Assembly (NCBI GenBank): GCA_026413225.1
Contig: CM048576.1
Coordinates: 1,496,501-1,560,500 of the forward strand
Source of the DNA: Otis tarda
Lineage: Eukaryota; Chordata; Aves; Otidiformes; Otididae
Direction: 5' to 3'
Length of the DNA stretch: 64,000 nucleotides
Positions 38,906 through 51,015 of this stretch are shown piece by piece; the first letter of the stretch is position 1, and each line of letters starts with the position of its first letter. The position numbers and the translations under genes are program-made. The notes under the pieces were generated by a model. It was not told the origin of the DNA, made no database searches, and saw only the letters and a program-made list of their open reading frames with translations.

Positions 38906-40084
38906 CCATCACCTGCTAAAATGTACCAGCGGGTCGTGAAAGCTTAGACTTTGGGGGGGAGGCGGCCACGATTCTGCCGTTCCTTGCGGCCTTGGTGCCC
39001 GTGTTGGTTGCGGGCTCCCCGTTGGTTTTGTTTGCAGCCCTGGCAGTGGCGAGAGGGGCAGCTTGTTGGAGAAAGTGATTTACAAGACGTAAGGAGTTTT
39101 AAAGCAATATTCAGGAGCGTGATGTGGTATTCAAAAAAAAGGGGAAATTGTGGTGCTTTTGCAAATCCGGTGTTTATTCTCCTACTGGTCTTGGATGGGT
39201 AGGTGGGTAGATGCAAGTTGCTCTGGGCAACATCTCTACAGAGGGTGGAAAGATGGGGTGACCAACCTAGTTGATACAAGGCGTTGGCCACACTCGAGGT
39301 TTCGGATGAAGACAGCCAGGCAAAGCCCTCGTGGGACCAGACTGGTGCCTGGGATGCAGAGGGTGAAAGGCCAGCGTTGAGTGGCGCGTCCCAAATCCTG
39401 CAAACCCCTTTGTGGGATTCTGCCCGGGCTACAGGAAATCCTCTGCCCCGCAGAGGGACTTTGGCGTGGATTAATGAGTGGAAAAACGTGGCTGGGGCAA
39501 ATGGTCCACAGCCATTTACATTCTAGACATCCCATTTGGAAGACTCTCAGAAGGCTGAGAGTCTGGGATAATCAAAGTATGTTCCATTTGAGACCTTATT
39601 GAGCAATTTAACTGAAAAAAAAATAAAAGAAAATGCCATTTAAAAAAAAAAAGCCCAGTGTTAACAGCCTTTTTTTGGTTTTCACCAAAAGATTCCTTTT
39701 TCAGGCAGAAATCCTTGTTGATAAATCAGTGTTTTGCTGAAAAAATTATTAGCTATAATTTTTTTAAAGCCATTGAAATAGAAAATGCCTTGGATTTTGA
39801 AAAAAAGGATCAATCACTTCAAAATATGATTCATATAATGATTTTTTTTCCCTGTTGTCCACAAAAGGAAAATGCATCAAGTCTAAGCTGGTTCCTCGTT
39901 TCCTTCTGTCCACCTCCAAACTCTCCCATGCTTTAAAAAACCGTCCTCTTCCCACGGAGCGTTTCCATTCCATCAGGCCAGCATTTCCCAAAATAAAATG
40001 AGCGTTTCCAGAGATTGCTAAGCCGGTCTCCGATTTGAATTTATAGCTAATTGGTCTTCTCCTATCTTCTTTCCTCTTCTCTCA

Positions 40085-40182
40085 GCTGTTTAGTTATTAA
40101 AAGTATCCATGGTCTTTATAACCCATTTATGTACAGATTATCTGTAATTTATTAAGGATTAAGGTTTACCTAAAACCCACCA
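40085..40182. promoter_or_regulatory. Candidate AT-rich regulatory block
   Basis: CAGCTGTTTAGTTATTAAAAG, ACCCATTTATGTACAG, GATTATCTGTAATTTATTAA and GGATTAAGG (a CRX/OTX/PITX-type core) within 100 bp. Weakly supported, from motif density only. Confidence 0.25.
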
Positions 40183-41974
40183 CTTCAGTCGCAGATCCAT
40201 TACACCGCTATGAATTGGTCTTAAAAGCGCTTTTTGGCTCGCGGAGCTCCCCGCGGGAGGAAGTTGAAGTTCAGACCAAATTTATCATGCCCTAAATTCA
40301 TGGCTGGAAGGAGCCAACGTCGTCACTCAAGACTTCTTGCTGGCCTTTGCAATTTAACAGGGATTAAAGTCCAGCGTTAAAAAGACTGGGAATTTCTTGT
40401 GCGAGTGAAATCGCATCTTGGTGATGCTTATAGCCCAATTTTAGCTGGTGGCTGGGGAGTGGGTTTTGAGTGCAGTGGGGGTCCGTTGGGGTCAGGAGGG
40501 ATGCTGTGCTTTACCAAATTACTGGGGGCTGGCATGGAAGGGATATGGGAGCATCAACTCCTTGCCTAGAGTGAGAGCTGGTCCCAGCTGAGATGTTTCG
40601 AGCCTGGGTAGAAATGCCCTGCATTCCCAAAGAGAGCACAGAGGGACAAACCTCCTTTTTAATCCCATTCCCAGGCTTTTCTCCTCCTTCCTGGCCCCGG
40701 AACTCTTCTGTTTGGCGCCTCTGCCCCGCTCTATGCCGCTGTTCCTCTTCTCCCTTTTAAAAAGTGGAGTTGGGTGGTTTGGTTTCACCCTGGTCCTTCG
40801 GAGCTGCTCCACCAGTCCTCCTGCCCGGGAGGCAGATGGGAACAAACGGGCTTTGTGTGGTTTCTCAATGACTGTCAAAGCCCTGTGGGATAAACTTTAT
40901 TTGGTGAAAGAGAAAAGGACTCTAGAGAGAAAAAAAAAAAGGCAAATATTCTCCCTCATCTATTACACCTTTGTTTTGTTTCTTGATTGTCAGTACAAAG
41001 CCTGGCGCTGGCTTACTGCTTGTCCTGCCAAGGGGACTTGAACCGTTTTCCTCTTCCCTTGAATTTTTTATTTGCTTATTCTTTTAGTATCCGTGGGTGA
41101 GGAAAAGGTGAACAATCCTCTGGCTTTCGAGATGCTTGGTGGGGAGGCCGGCGAAGAGCATCTTGTGTCTGAACGGAGCTCTTCTCCCAGGTTCACTGCC
41201 CACCTTGATGATGCTGGAGCTGGACGCTGTAATTTGGATGCGTTGATTGAGACTCAGTAGGGGCAGAGAACGTACGGCTTGGGAGAAATCAATTTCAGGC
41301 TCTTCCCTGGATTCCTGCTGCTCCCTGTGCTATTCCAGACACATCTTCTAACTTTTTTTTTCATGAGCGCAGGTTATTTTGTGTCAGAAATGTCATGCTG
41401 GGACCTCTCCTCTTATTTGTGTTCTCCTGCATTTTCCTGCTCTTTTCCCTTCCCATTTTCTTCTTTCCTCCATGCCCCCTTGCCAGCAGAGCAGCAAAAT
41501 CAATGGGGTAGGCTGGCGTCCCCCCTTCCCTTCCCTCTTTCCAAGCCCTTCCCTCTCTGGGCACGCATGTTGAGACAGTTCGCAGTGATCGAGGTGAGAA
41601 GCTGGCAGGGCAGAAGCTTAAATCTCAATTACCTTCCTTCCCATCCGTCCGCACAGGATGCTTATCTCCCTCCGTGTAAATCTGTCTTTAATTACACACA
41701 ACGATAATCCTTCACACACCGAGCGCATTATCTTCAGAATTGCTTAATAAGTCGTTTTCTGGATCCCCAATTATGATCAGGTATTGGCAATCAAGCTATC
41801 TTCCACTCTCCCTCCTGGGCTAGCCTGCCAAAACCAGTCTTGTTTGGGTCGGTGAGATGCAAGACCCATGCGGGAAGCTGCCTTGCAAGGAGGGATTTAG
41901 GGAAGACAGTGTTGATGGGTAAAAGATGTACAAAGCCATGTGGGTCTCCACAAAGCTGGCTTAGATGTGGACTT

Positions 41975-42100
41975 AGAATCATAGAATGGTTTGGGTTGTA
42001 AGGGCCCTTTCAAAGGCCATCCGGTCCAACCCCCCTGCCAGGAGCAGGGACATCTCCAACCAGATCAGGTTGCTCAGAGCCCCGTCCAGCCTGGCCTTGG
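41975..42100 (-). mobile_element. CR1 LINE 3' fragment (first of a pair)
   Basis: Reverse orientation: AGAATCATAGAATGGTTTGG is the complement of the CR1 3' end. It continues through TCCAACCCCCCTGCCAGGAG and TCCAACCAGATCAGGTTGCT to CAGCCTGGCCTTGG. About 126 bp, truncated at its 5' end. Confidence 0.94.
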
Positions 42101-42167
42101 ATCTCAACCCCAGTAGGGCTGAAGGTCAGGAGGGTGTGATCAGGCTGACCTGTGGGGCTCCCCAATG

Positions 42168-42268
42168 TAGAATCACAGAATCGTAGAATGGTTTGGGTTA
42201 GAAGGGACCTTTAAGGGCCATCTAGTCCAACCCCCCTGCCAGGAGCAGGAACATCTTCAACCCAATCA
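42168..42268 (-). mobile_element. CR1 LINE 3' fragment (second of a pair)
   Basis: Reverse orientation: TAGAATCACAGAATCGTAGA, then ATGGTTTGGGTTAGAAGGG and CCAACCCCCCTGCCAGGAGC. About 100 bp. It lies 67 bp from the previous fragment in the same orientation. The two differ (GGGTTGTAAGGGCC versus GGGTTAGAAGGGAC), so they look like separate insertions rather than a recent duplication. Confidence 0.93.
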
Positions 42269-43659
42269 GCAAGAAGATGTGATCCGTGTCTGTGGATGGC
42301 AGCATCTCTTGCAGTAGGGTTTTCCCTTTTTTTTCTGGTCCCATCTCAAGTTGTTTCCTTGTGGTCCCCTTGTCCAAGTAGTGCCCCACCCCACACGCAT
42401 GAGACCTGCTATGCCGGCAGCCCAGAGGGGCACAGTGTATCATCGCTGCCTTACAATGGGCAAGGGATTATGGGGATTCCTCCTAATTCTGTGCAGGAAA
42501 ATGCAATTTGTAAGTGTAATTGAGAGGACGGCTTTAGAGTCGATTACTCTGAGCTTATGTTGTAGATGGATCGTGTTTCACCTCTTTCAAAGCATTTAAG
42601 AGCTTACCAGAAAAACAAATGTCATTGCTCAATCCGCCAAGTGCCTATAGTGCAACTTGCTGTCTCAGTTCCTCCCCTCCAAGATTGAGTGGAAACAGAT
42701 TTATTTAGCTCTCTGAAGGGCACGGTTGCCCTCTCCTTCAGTGTTGATGCATATATGTGTGTTTGTGTACGTGCGTAAAGCGATAGCCTACGACTTGGTG
42801 CGAGCGCTTTCATCTGAGTATTTGAACGATTTAGTCATCGTTGCTGGTAGGAAATCGTTAATCTCTGCAATACATGGGCTCCTATGAACTGCTCAAAGAC
42901 AGATTCTCAGGCAGCGTAAAGGAACGGATGCTCGGTGCGGCTGAACATCAGTCTGTAGACCATTTTTTATTTTTTTTTTCCCCACCTCGATATTCAATCG
43001 TTTGTAGCCGAATCCTGACTATTTGCACTTTGACTTTAGCACCCAAATGTGTGGGAGCAGCTTAGACAACCCCCAACCTGTAGAGTCCTCTGCCCTGTGT
43101 TTAAGAATCGTCAGACCCCACATCCGATTACGGGGCCGTCAAAAAGATGGAGATCTCTGAAAGACTTTAAATGTTGGCAGCTCGCAAGCGTTAAACCGGG
43201 GTTCAGGGACAGGAGGCCCAAACCCCTAAAACTCAATGCTGGATTTGCTGCTCGAAGAGCATTTGCAAAATTAAGAGGTGAAGACGTCTCTCGCAAAGAG
43301 CGGGAATGCCCAAGCCCTCCCTGGGAAGGCTTTTTTTGTTCCCCTGAGCACAAATTCGAAAGTGGAAGAGCCCAGGTTGGACAGTGTCTTTTCTTACCAA
43401 GCCCAGGCCAGGTCCTGCCGCTCCTCTGAGCTCATGGATTGGGCCCTCACTCCATCATTACCTCCCTTAATGAACGAGCAGTTTGCTGGCATGCAAATCA
43501 CTTGGGTGAAGCACCTCGCTTTCCCTTCAGGAGGAATAACCGTTGTGAAACAGTGCGGAAGGCAAGCAAAGAGCTTTGTTCAACGCTCCCCGGTGTGCCA
43601 ACAATAATACATTTTTTTTTTCCACAGTAATACCTCACATTTTGCTAGCACACTTCACC

Positions 43660-43765
43660 ATGCCTCTCGCAGTGCTCCGCAAACGTTAATTAATTACAGC
43701 CTCATTACATCTCGGTTAGATCCATTTATTTATTTATTTATGAAGAACTTTCCATCCCCAAGCAC
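43660..43765. promoter_or_regulatory. Candidate AT-rich block with (ATTT)n
   Basis: ACGTTAATTAATTACAGCC is followed by CTCATTACATCTCGG and a perfect (ATTT)n run at 43724-43741. Homeodomain-type sites are dense, but the simple repeat weakens the case. Confidence 0.25.
43724..43741. repeat. (ATTT)n microsatellite
   Basis: Four to five perfect copies of a 4-base ATTT/TTTA unit. Confidence 0.85.
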
Positions 43766-44999
43766 TGGGGAATGTGTTCATCTCCTACAGGCAAACAGCG
43801 CGCGCCCGGGGAGGCGAGAGCTGTGGCGAAAAAGCCGGGGATAAGCACAAAGAGGTTCTTGTGAGCAGTGCTCCGCGTTGCAATTTCAGTCGGGGATTTG
43901 ATTCCTGCTTCTGCAAACGGGTTTGCTTGAACCTGGCCTTGGCGTAAACCAGCATGGTTTTTCTGGGAGCTGGGCGTAGATGTTGAAGATGCTCTGTCCC
44001 ACCTGCTATGCCTGAGGTGTCGCAGCGTACGTTGGGGTTGCTCCTAATCGGCTTCGGTGCAAATTAAAATTAAAACAGATTAGTTGAAACTGTAGGTGGT
44101 GGAGGCAACAGAAGAGGAACCACCTGGCCATCTGGCTTAGCCTTGGCGCAACAGTCTGCGTAATAATGTTTCTCCCACAGTCTTTCGCTTTCCTCTTTGC
44201 GCTGCAGGATCGTTGGGATGGGAAGGGGCCATTTCTTATTCTGTGCTTGCACAACAAGGAAAATGGGTTTGGTTTTGCTTCTTCATGGTGCCATTTAATC
44301 CAGCGGCTTTGAGCACTGGAGATGGGGAAGAGTAGAGGGAGAATTTTTGGCCGATGGTGAGCAACAAGCCAGGCAGAAATAACATCAGGATTTCGAGGTT
44401 GACTTTGTGCCATCTCCTCGCCATGAGAGTTTTAATACCCATGTCAAGAGGTAGGAGCAGGGTTTGGTGAGCTGCACGTTGTAGCTACAAAAGACCCTCA
44501 GTCTGGGCATCACTCCCGACTTTGGGAAGACTTTTAGCACCCTTCGCTTACCCAGAATAATCAGGTTTTTCTGGGAGGTAGCCAACCTGTTATGGCCCTG
44601 AGACCTTTCCTGCCCATTGCCCAAGAGATGAGATCATTAGCCGGCCAAATTTCTCTGCTCCTGGCTCTACATTAAGTCCCCGGAGAGAAGAGGAAGCTGG
44701 GAGATGCTGGGATCAAGCCAGCTCCACACCTGGAAGTGTGTTTCTGGCCAGGGTGGGGTGGTACCCAGGGCTGCACTGAGGATTTGGCAGCACAGAGGGT
44801 CCGGCCGTGCCCGTTGCCCGCTCTCACCTCCAGCCGTGGTTCTCCTCCAGCGTGAACAGGTCGCTGCTCGGTTGAGTGAGAACACGCTAAGAGGCAGCAC
44901 ACAGGAGCAATTAGCTCCCATGAAACTTTCCACCATTAGGAACAATGGCTGGCTTAGTTCTCATCTGATTGAATAATGATATTCTAACAAGTGACGGTT

Positions 45000-45180
45000 T
45001 TTTCCTTTTAAATTTCCTCATTTGGAAGGAATTGCTCGTCGTAAATTACACGTATAAAAATTAGGCCGGTGTTTTGTATTGTTTACAACAAGCACTTCAG
45101 GGTTATGGATGTTACTCATTGATTTATAATGTTTAACTCTTCTTCCCCCCTCATTCAAGCTCTCCATAAATCAAGCGGAG
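45000..45180. promoter_or_regulatory. Candidate regulatory block
   Basis: Contains CGTCGTAAATTACACG, TAAAAATTAGGCC, TTGTTTACAACAAG (a forkhead-type TGTTTAC within an inverted repeat), ACTCATTGATTTATAATG and CCATAAATCAAGCG. Suggestive of a conserved element. No alignment is available. Confidence 0.3.
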
Positions 45181-46189
45181 ATGTCAACCCTATGTCAACA
45201 TTTCACTCAGCCTGCAAGTTGCAGGCAAGTTGGGACAGCAGATCTTCTGGAGAGGGTTGACTCTTCTCCTTCGCTGTCTTTCCCATTTTGACGAAACAAT
45301 AAGAAGGTGAGGCTGGCACTTGTCAGTTATTTCTGAGTCACATTTCATTAGGCTTTTTTTCAAACACTCCGGAGAACAATGTTGGAGGCGAGCGATCCAA
45401 ACAACTCATGTTCCCGCTTGTGCACTTGTGGGTTAGGGCAGCAGCTGCGGTGGAATTACACTGGGAGGCTCAGCAGGTGTCTTGATGGTCCTGGACTGGA
45501 TCCGGATGATGTCAGGCAGCTCTCATCCTGGCAGGCACCTCTTCCCCCCTCAACCCCAGTGAGCTCCTGGGGTCATCATTTCGAAAGCCTGAAGAGGTAA
45601 GCAGTTTGCTTAGTTGTAGGGTAAATTGGTCTCTTTGGAAAATTGGGAAGGAAAAGCTTCCTTTCCTCAAAGATTTTGCTAAGAAACACCATGAGCCTGG
45701 CAAAGAACATCCAAAGATGTAGGTGGATTGTAAAATTCCCAGTGTCAGGTCCAAACTGAGCATTTTTGGCCCTTTACTCAAGTCAAATTACCAGGGAGCT
45801 GCTGACCACTCAGCACGGCTCTGCTGTTGCGAGGATGCCCAGTGCCTGACCTCCAGCAGTCGCGAGATCGGGGATGGTGCTCCATGAAATCCATCCTATG
45901 GGGCTGAACGTACGTGTTTCTGGAAATGAGGTCTTGGATTTTGCTCGGGTTGAACTTAAAATGAACAACTACGTCTCCGGGGATGGCAGTCCTCCATTTC
46001 TCCTGCCTGGCTGCTCCGTACCTACGTCATCAGGCGACGCTTTAGGAGGAGTCGGGCTTCATGTTAAAACCACAGTGCCTGGTCAATGCAGGTATGTGTG
46101 TGTGGGGGTGCTATCTGGTATAATTCCTGCCTACGCCATGCCTACACCAGGCGGTCTTATCAGCCCGCCGCTTTCCTAAGCAATAGGGC

Positions 46190-46740
46190 TCGCCCAGTTG
46201 TAATAACAAAAGTAAATAAATACGCTCTAACCATCCGATGCCGGTAATTAACGCCGCTGAAAAACAGATGTCTCTCTGAAGAGCTCATCAGGCGGCTGAT
46301 TGCGTAAGCCGGCCCACGGTGTGGATATGAGTTTGATTATTAAAAGAAAACATTTAGCAAATGCAGAGCAGGATATTCATCTGCTATTACATAATGGTAA
46401 TGAGCAATTGAATTTAAGCAGCGATACGGTCTTCCAGCCCTCGCCGAACGCCGAGTGAAGTGTATTTACGGCCCCCGATGTGAAATAGTCCTCCTTGTTT
46501 TTCCAAGGCGAGGGGAGATCTTTCAAGAGATAATAAATAAAATAGACTCAAGTTGCTTTAACATGAAGCGAGATGAGTCCTCCGGATTAGTTTGGATTAG
46601 TCTGTTGCTAGTGGCACGGAGGTTTGGCGCTCGGCCATTTATTCACCTAGAATACGTACAGCTAATTGGAAAAGCACCTGCGATGAGATGTAGCTCACCA
46701 CCTGCACTTTGCTGAAATAAAATAAGCCTACATAATTGAC
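46190..46740. promoter_or_regulatory. Large candidate enhancer block
   Basis: About 550 bp without CR1 or long homopolymers. It includes GGTAATTAACGCCGC, GAGTTTGATTATTAAAAG, GATATTCATCTGC, CTATTACATAATGGTAATG, GCAATTGAATTTAAG, TTGGATTAGTCTG and CAGCTAATTGG, interleaved with distinctive GC pieces (GTAAGCCGGCCCACGG, TACGGCCCCCGATG). Size and texture fit a strong distal enhancer. It lies about 28 kb downstream of the BARX2 stop codon. Confidence 0.43.
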
Positions 46741-46780
46741 TACATTACCTGTTAATGTTATGAAATCACCCTCAGGCATT

Positions 46781-46802
46781 TTTATTATTATTATTATTAT
46801 TA
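46781..46802. repeat. (ATT)n microsatellite
   Basis: Seven copies of a TTA/ATT triplet at the downstream edge of the candidate enhancer block. Confidence 0.88.
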
Positions 46803-47003
46803 CCATCATCTCCTCCCCATCTCCTTCCCCAAGCTTTTATGAATCAAACTTTTGTCTCTTGCTTTTTCCTTGGAAGCCCCGGGTTTGTGTCACTGCATGA
46901 AGACCAGGGCTGCTCTGACTGACTCGCTTCTCCCTTCAGGGGAAACCTAGGAAATTAATCCTTGGTGAGGAGAAGAAATAGTTTGACGTTTCAGTCCATT
47001 CCA

Positions 47004-47303
47004 GGGCCTACAGGAAAGATGGGGAGAAACTCTTTAGCAGGGCCTGTTGCGATAGGAGAAGGGGTAATGGTTTTAAAATGGAAGGAGGTAGATTCAGACT
47101 AGATAGAAGGAAGAAAATTTTTGCACTGAGCGTGGTGGAACCCTGGCCCAGGTTGCCCAGAGAGGTGGTGGATGCCCCATCCCTGGAAACGTTCAAGGCC
47201 GGGTTGGCTGGGGCTCTGAGCAACCTGAGCTGGTTGGAGATGTCCCCGCTCCTTGGACTGGATGGCCTTCAAAGGTCCCTTCCAGCCCAAACTATTCTGA
47301 TTC
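47004..47303 (+). mobile_element. CR1 LINE 3' fragment
   Basis: Forward copy of about 300 bp. It begins GGCCTACAGGAAAGATGGGG, passes CCAGGTTGCCCAGAGAGGTG, CCCATCCCTGGAAACGTTC and CTTCAAAGGTCCCTTCCAGC, and ends with the degenerate 3' repeat ATTCTGATTC. Relative to the copy at 35.9 kb it lacks the TGGCAGGGGGGTTGG segment (CTCCTTGGACTGG instead), an internal deletion. Confidence 0.95.
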
Positions 47304-48184
47304 ATCTGCTTGTTCTCATGGGACACAGCCTTCCTGTCTCTCCCCTTTTCCCCCCAACAGTCCAATGGGAGTCTTCTGACTCCCAACAATGTTCTTGTTG
47401 GCTTTTTTTTTTTGTTGTTGTTGGCCACGGCAAACTGCCTAGGGTGGACTTTGCCCAGACCTCATTAGCAGGAGATGTTTGGAGCTTGGCGTGGTTGGTT
47501 GGTTTGGAGATGGGTGGGCTCCCTGCCTCCTAGTGTCCACATTTGAAAATGTATTGGTCACATCAATCCTTGCTGGAAGACTTTGTGCTCTGAATTGCAA
47601 AGACAAAGTGCAATGAGTGACGGCGAGCACTGGGAAGGGGAGGACAGGCAGTCATAGATGGGTGGCCTTGAGGACTTGCACACCTAGGACAGGACAGCCC
47701 TGCTTCTGGCAGTGGCCAAATCTTGCAGGGATTAAAAACCTCAGATGAAAATCTCTGTTGCTGCACGATTGCTTGGGAAATGAAGACAAACACAGGAAGG
47801 CTCGTGGAGAAGAGCCATAGGCAATTCCTTGTTTTATCTTCTCCCCTCCACTCCTCCTGGCAACTTTGCCACAAACTTGAACCGAGCTCAAATCAAACCA
47901 TCTCTGTGTGGCTCTGCAAAACCAGATTAAGGGTTTCAGGCCATTTCCTTGGTTCTTGCACATCCTGTGGTCAGAGACACCGTGCCAAATCGTGGGCCTG
48001 ACTTCCAAAGTGAGTGGCAGAGCAGGGAATGAAATCCTGGAGCTAAGTTTGCTCCAAAGTTAGCTGAAGAGTTTAGCTGTGCTCCAGTCACCAAACCTTC
48101 ATTCTCAGCATCAACAGCTGGAGAAGTTGTGGGCTTTCAGCTTGAACAAGCGAATCCCTTTGTTCTTTGCCATTTCAAACCTTG

Positions 48185-48330
48185 AGGGGAAAGTGAATAA
48201 TTACCGTGCCTGGTTTGTAATTACTGCTGTTCTGTATTGATAATTCCTGACGTGACTGCAGAAATTAGTGTGCTGCTTTTGGATTAAACGACCCTGCTAA
48301 AACTATCGATGTGCCAAAAATATTCAGTGT
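48185..48330. promoter_or_regulatory. Candidate regulatory block
   Basis: GTGAATAATTACCGTGCC, GTTTGTAATTACTGC, TTGATAATTCCTGACGTGAC and CAGAAATTAGTG within 100 bp: two TAATTAC sites and a CRE-like TGACGTGA. Weakly supported. Confidence 0.28.
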
Positions 48331-49212
48331 CAACGGGAGGATGGGTTAAGCCCTTTTAGGCAGTGAAAGAGCAGTAGCCAGAGAAGCCTCGTGCCCATGG
48401 CAGGGGGGGTATGGGCAGGGCTAAGGACGGTGAGTTTGGAGGATGCAAAGGTTGGGATTTTGGGTTGAAAACATAGCAAATAGCTCTCAGCAGAGATCTG
48501 AGCTCTCCAAGCACTGAACTTGCTCAAGTGGCCCCATTGAGTGCTCAAGCAAGGAAATCTGCTGAATTGTTTTCCTCTCCTGCATTAGAAAAAAAGTTTT
48601 CTGCCACTAAACTATTTACCTATAAAGAGATCTGCCATGAACGTTGAACTTGGGTCATGCTCTGCTCTCCCATGGGATGCGATCATGCAAAGTCCCACCC
48701 ATTGACTCAATGTTTGGGCCCAAGGGGTAACCTCAGCCTGGCTATTCGAGGCTGAGTACTCAACGCGCCAAGGCTCAGCAAACATTCATGATCAGGCTGC
48801 ACTTAACTTCCTAATCCAAGAAGGAACTTGCAGCAAGAGATCGTGAATCCCGGGCTGGGGGTAGAACCCAGAGCTGTGCTGGCCGTGTGAAGCCGGAGGG
48901 TGCTGGCACTCGGGATTCTGGTTGAGCGGTGGATGGAGCCAGCTGTGGAATACCATTGCCAATCAATCTCCTGGGCTGCGCATGTTGCAAGACATCCCTT
49001 TGCTCCTCCCAGAAGTTGGGTAGCTCTTTAGGCCCAAGGGTTACATTCAGGCCCAGATTTAAGGGACACAGCTGCGATTTCTCATAGAGGCGTTGTTTCC
49101 ATCCCTTTCCTGCATGGGGAGTAGCTCCAGTGGGGAAAAGCCTCTGAATCCACCAGCCACCCAGGAAAAAAAAAATCTTGCCACATAGCCTGAAATGCCC
49201 TGACAGATGAGG

Positions 49213-49224
49213 CCCCCCCCCCCC
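49213..49224. repeat. Poly-C run (12)
   Basis: Twelve consecutive C residues, a site prone to sequencing and replication slippage. Confidence 0.9.
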
Positions 49225-50229
49225 AGATGAAACATGCTTGGGTGCGCTCACTTGAAGGCCTGTATGGGCTTGCTGTTCGCCTCTGTCTTGTTCCCAGTCG
49301 CTGCCACAATGGCCCTGGCTTGGCTCGGCTGCTCGGCCTCCTCCAGATGGGGCCGTTCATGGGAAATGCTCTACCATGGATAGAGATTGGAAGTCCCCTT
49401 GTCCCCAGCCACGCTTGCAGACTCCAGTCCGGAACTGCATTAAAACATATTCTGCTTCTCCATGTGTCCCTCTGAGTTGGGATTTTGAGGATTGCACCTA
49501 GGCCAGCAACAGGATCCCAAAGGATCTGCCTTGCACAGCTAATCCCATCCCAGGTACTTCGGCAGGACTCATCCCGTGACCCTGGAGGAGAATCGAGGGC
49601 TGTAAGCTCAGGGATCTGCAAAGCATTGTGCAGGGGACCAGGAGATCCCACTGCTCCCACAGCGAGAAGCTCAGTGTCCCCCACAAATCCAACCAGTGGA
49701 TTGCTGCTCAGTTGCAGCACTCAGTTTTCAGCCTCCCTGCTCATTAAAAATTGTTTAGTGATTGTTTTTTTTTTCTGATTTCCAGGCAAAACAGGAAATG
49801 GTTGTTTTGTCCAAGTTTCCTTGTTCTGAATGCCGGTGAAGTGTTGCGTGTCTGTGTGCACACATCAGAGAAATGAGGTCCATCTTTCAAGGACGTTGAA
49901 GTCAAACACAAGTTTCTCCCAATCAAAGCCCGTGAAAAACGCCCAGTGATGAGAAGACCTGGCGCGTGCCGTGAACCAGAGCAGAGCTACCCCACCACGA
50001 GGTCCTCAGCACAGGTCCGTTGGAGACGCCCGTGTATCTCAAGGTACCTCCAGGCAGGTAACCAGCGGTGGTGAGAGTTTTTGAGTTGCTGAGGTTTAGC
50101 GCATTACCGGCAGGAAGGTAGTTTCAGCAAAGATGTTGAACCTTGCGGTTGCCCTGGGCTAGAGGTGCACGCGGCCGGTGTCGGCGTTGCAGCTGACCAA
50201 TGGGTAGCTTGCCGAGCAATGGGTCTTGA

Positions 50230-50300
50230 GCCCTTCCCCATGAAATAAATAAATAATATATTTTTAAAAAACCCACATAAAAATAAATAAATTCATTTTA
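50230..50300. repeat. AT-rich low-complexity block
   Basis: AATAAATAAATAATATATTT, then AAAAAACCCACATAAAAAT and AAATAAATTC: interrupted (AAAT)n. Confidence 0.75.
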
Positions 50301-50619
50301 CTCAGACACACGGAAGTACAGCGATTCATACCGGGGAGACCAAGAACCAGGACTCCATGCACCATGGGCTAAATATTCAATAACTCAACCCCCTGATATT
50401 ATTGCAATAGGTTTTTTGGTTTTTGTTTTTTTTCTTCCTGGGGCTCCTAAGTGGTTTTGCTCTTATTATTTTAATTGACCTCTGAGAAAAGAGCAGTATC
50501 AAAACAGGAGCTCGGATTACCCAAGTTGTTATCCTGTTGTGTACAATGAGTGATTATTTTATACATAGAGATATAGATACATATAAACTCTCCTTTTTTT
50601 TTTTTTTCTGCAAAGGCAG

Positions 50620-50870
50620 CAGTTCAATAAATAATTAATGTTTCTTAATCCCATAGCTATTTCTCTGGCTGTAAAAAATTAATTGGTTTTCCATCATCTG
50701 TTTCCCTCTGACCTGGAGGTATCTGGCACGGCGCTCATGCCCCTGCTTAAACACGCTCCTTGTAATCTTTGTCATGCCCATGGTAGAGAATTTGGGGGAT
50801 AAACAAACTAATCAGAGACATTAGAGGCACCTCCAGGAAGATTTAGTCACCGTAACGCTTTGCGCTTATG
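50620..50870. promoter_or_regulatory. Candidate regulatory block
   Basis: CAATAAATAATTAATG, AAAAAATTAATTGG, GATAAACAAACTAATCAG (a forkhead-type core) and GGAAGATTTAGTCACCG. Free of recognised repeats between the poly-T at 50.59 kb and the MIR fragment at 50.9 kb. Confidence 0.28.
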
Positions 50871-50898
50871 TAGCATCCGTCCGTCTGGGAATAATTAA

Positions 50899-51015
50899 GC
50901 CTCTCAAGCCCTGATGAGGTAAATGCTCTGCTCGTTGGTGCGTAGACTGGTAAAGAGAGTCACAGAGAGGTTACACGGTTTGCCCCAGACCACACAGCCA
51001 GCCTGTGGCACTGCC
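50899..51015 (+). mobile_element. MIR/CORE-SINE-like fragment
   Basis: CTCTCAAGCCCTGATGAGGT, then GAGTCACAGAGAGGTTACAC, GGTTTGCCCCAGACCACACA and GCCAGCCTGTGGCA follow the MIR order (CTCACAACCCTGTGAGGTAG, CACAGAGAGGTTAAG, ACTTGCCCAAGGTCACACAG, CTAGTAAGTGGCA). This is the best-preserved of the MIR-like pieces in the window. Confidence 0.7.

Larger units (their letters stand above)
36063..41974. other. Gene-free stretch with candidate regulatory blocks
   Basis: No exon is supported. It contains a G-rich region (37.2-37.8 kb) with a G-quadruplex motif and a 46-bp tandem duplication, and then AT-rich blocks at 38.1-38.9 kb and 40.1 kb with many TAATTA-type sites. I see no other recognisable element. 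Confidence 0.65.
42269..47003. other. Gene-free stretch with candidate regulatory blocks
   Basis: No exon is supported. It contains microsatellites at 43.72 and 46.78 kb and AT-rich candidate elements at 43.66, 45.0 and 46.2-46.7 kb. Nothing else is recognisable. Confidence 0.65.

Noticed and set aside
47078-47533. 151-codon frame over 47.1-47.5 kb, and similar frames at 28.2-28.5 and 52.7-53.0 kb
   Set aside because: These translate the non-coding 3' end of CR1 elements, not a gene.
49082-49720. 212-codon open frame on the minus strand
   Set aside because: No domain or signal recognised, Trp/Pro/Arg-rich chance composition, spans a 12-base poly-C run, and no splice context.
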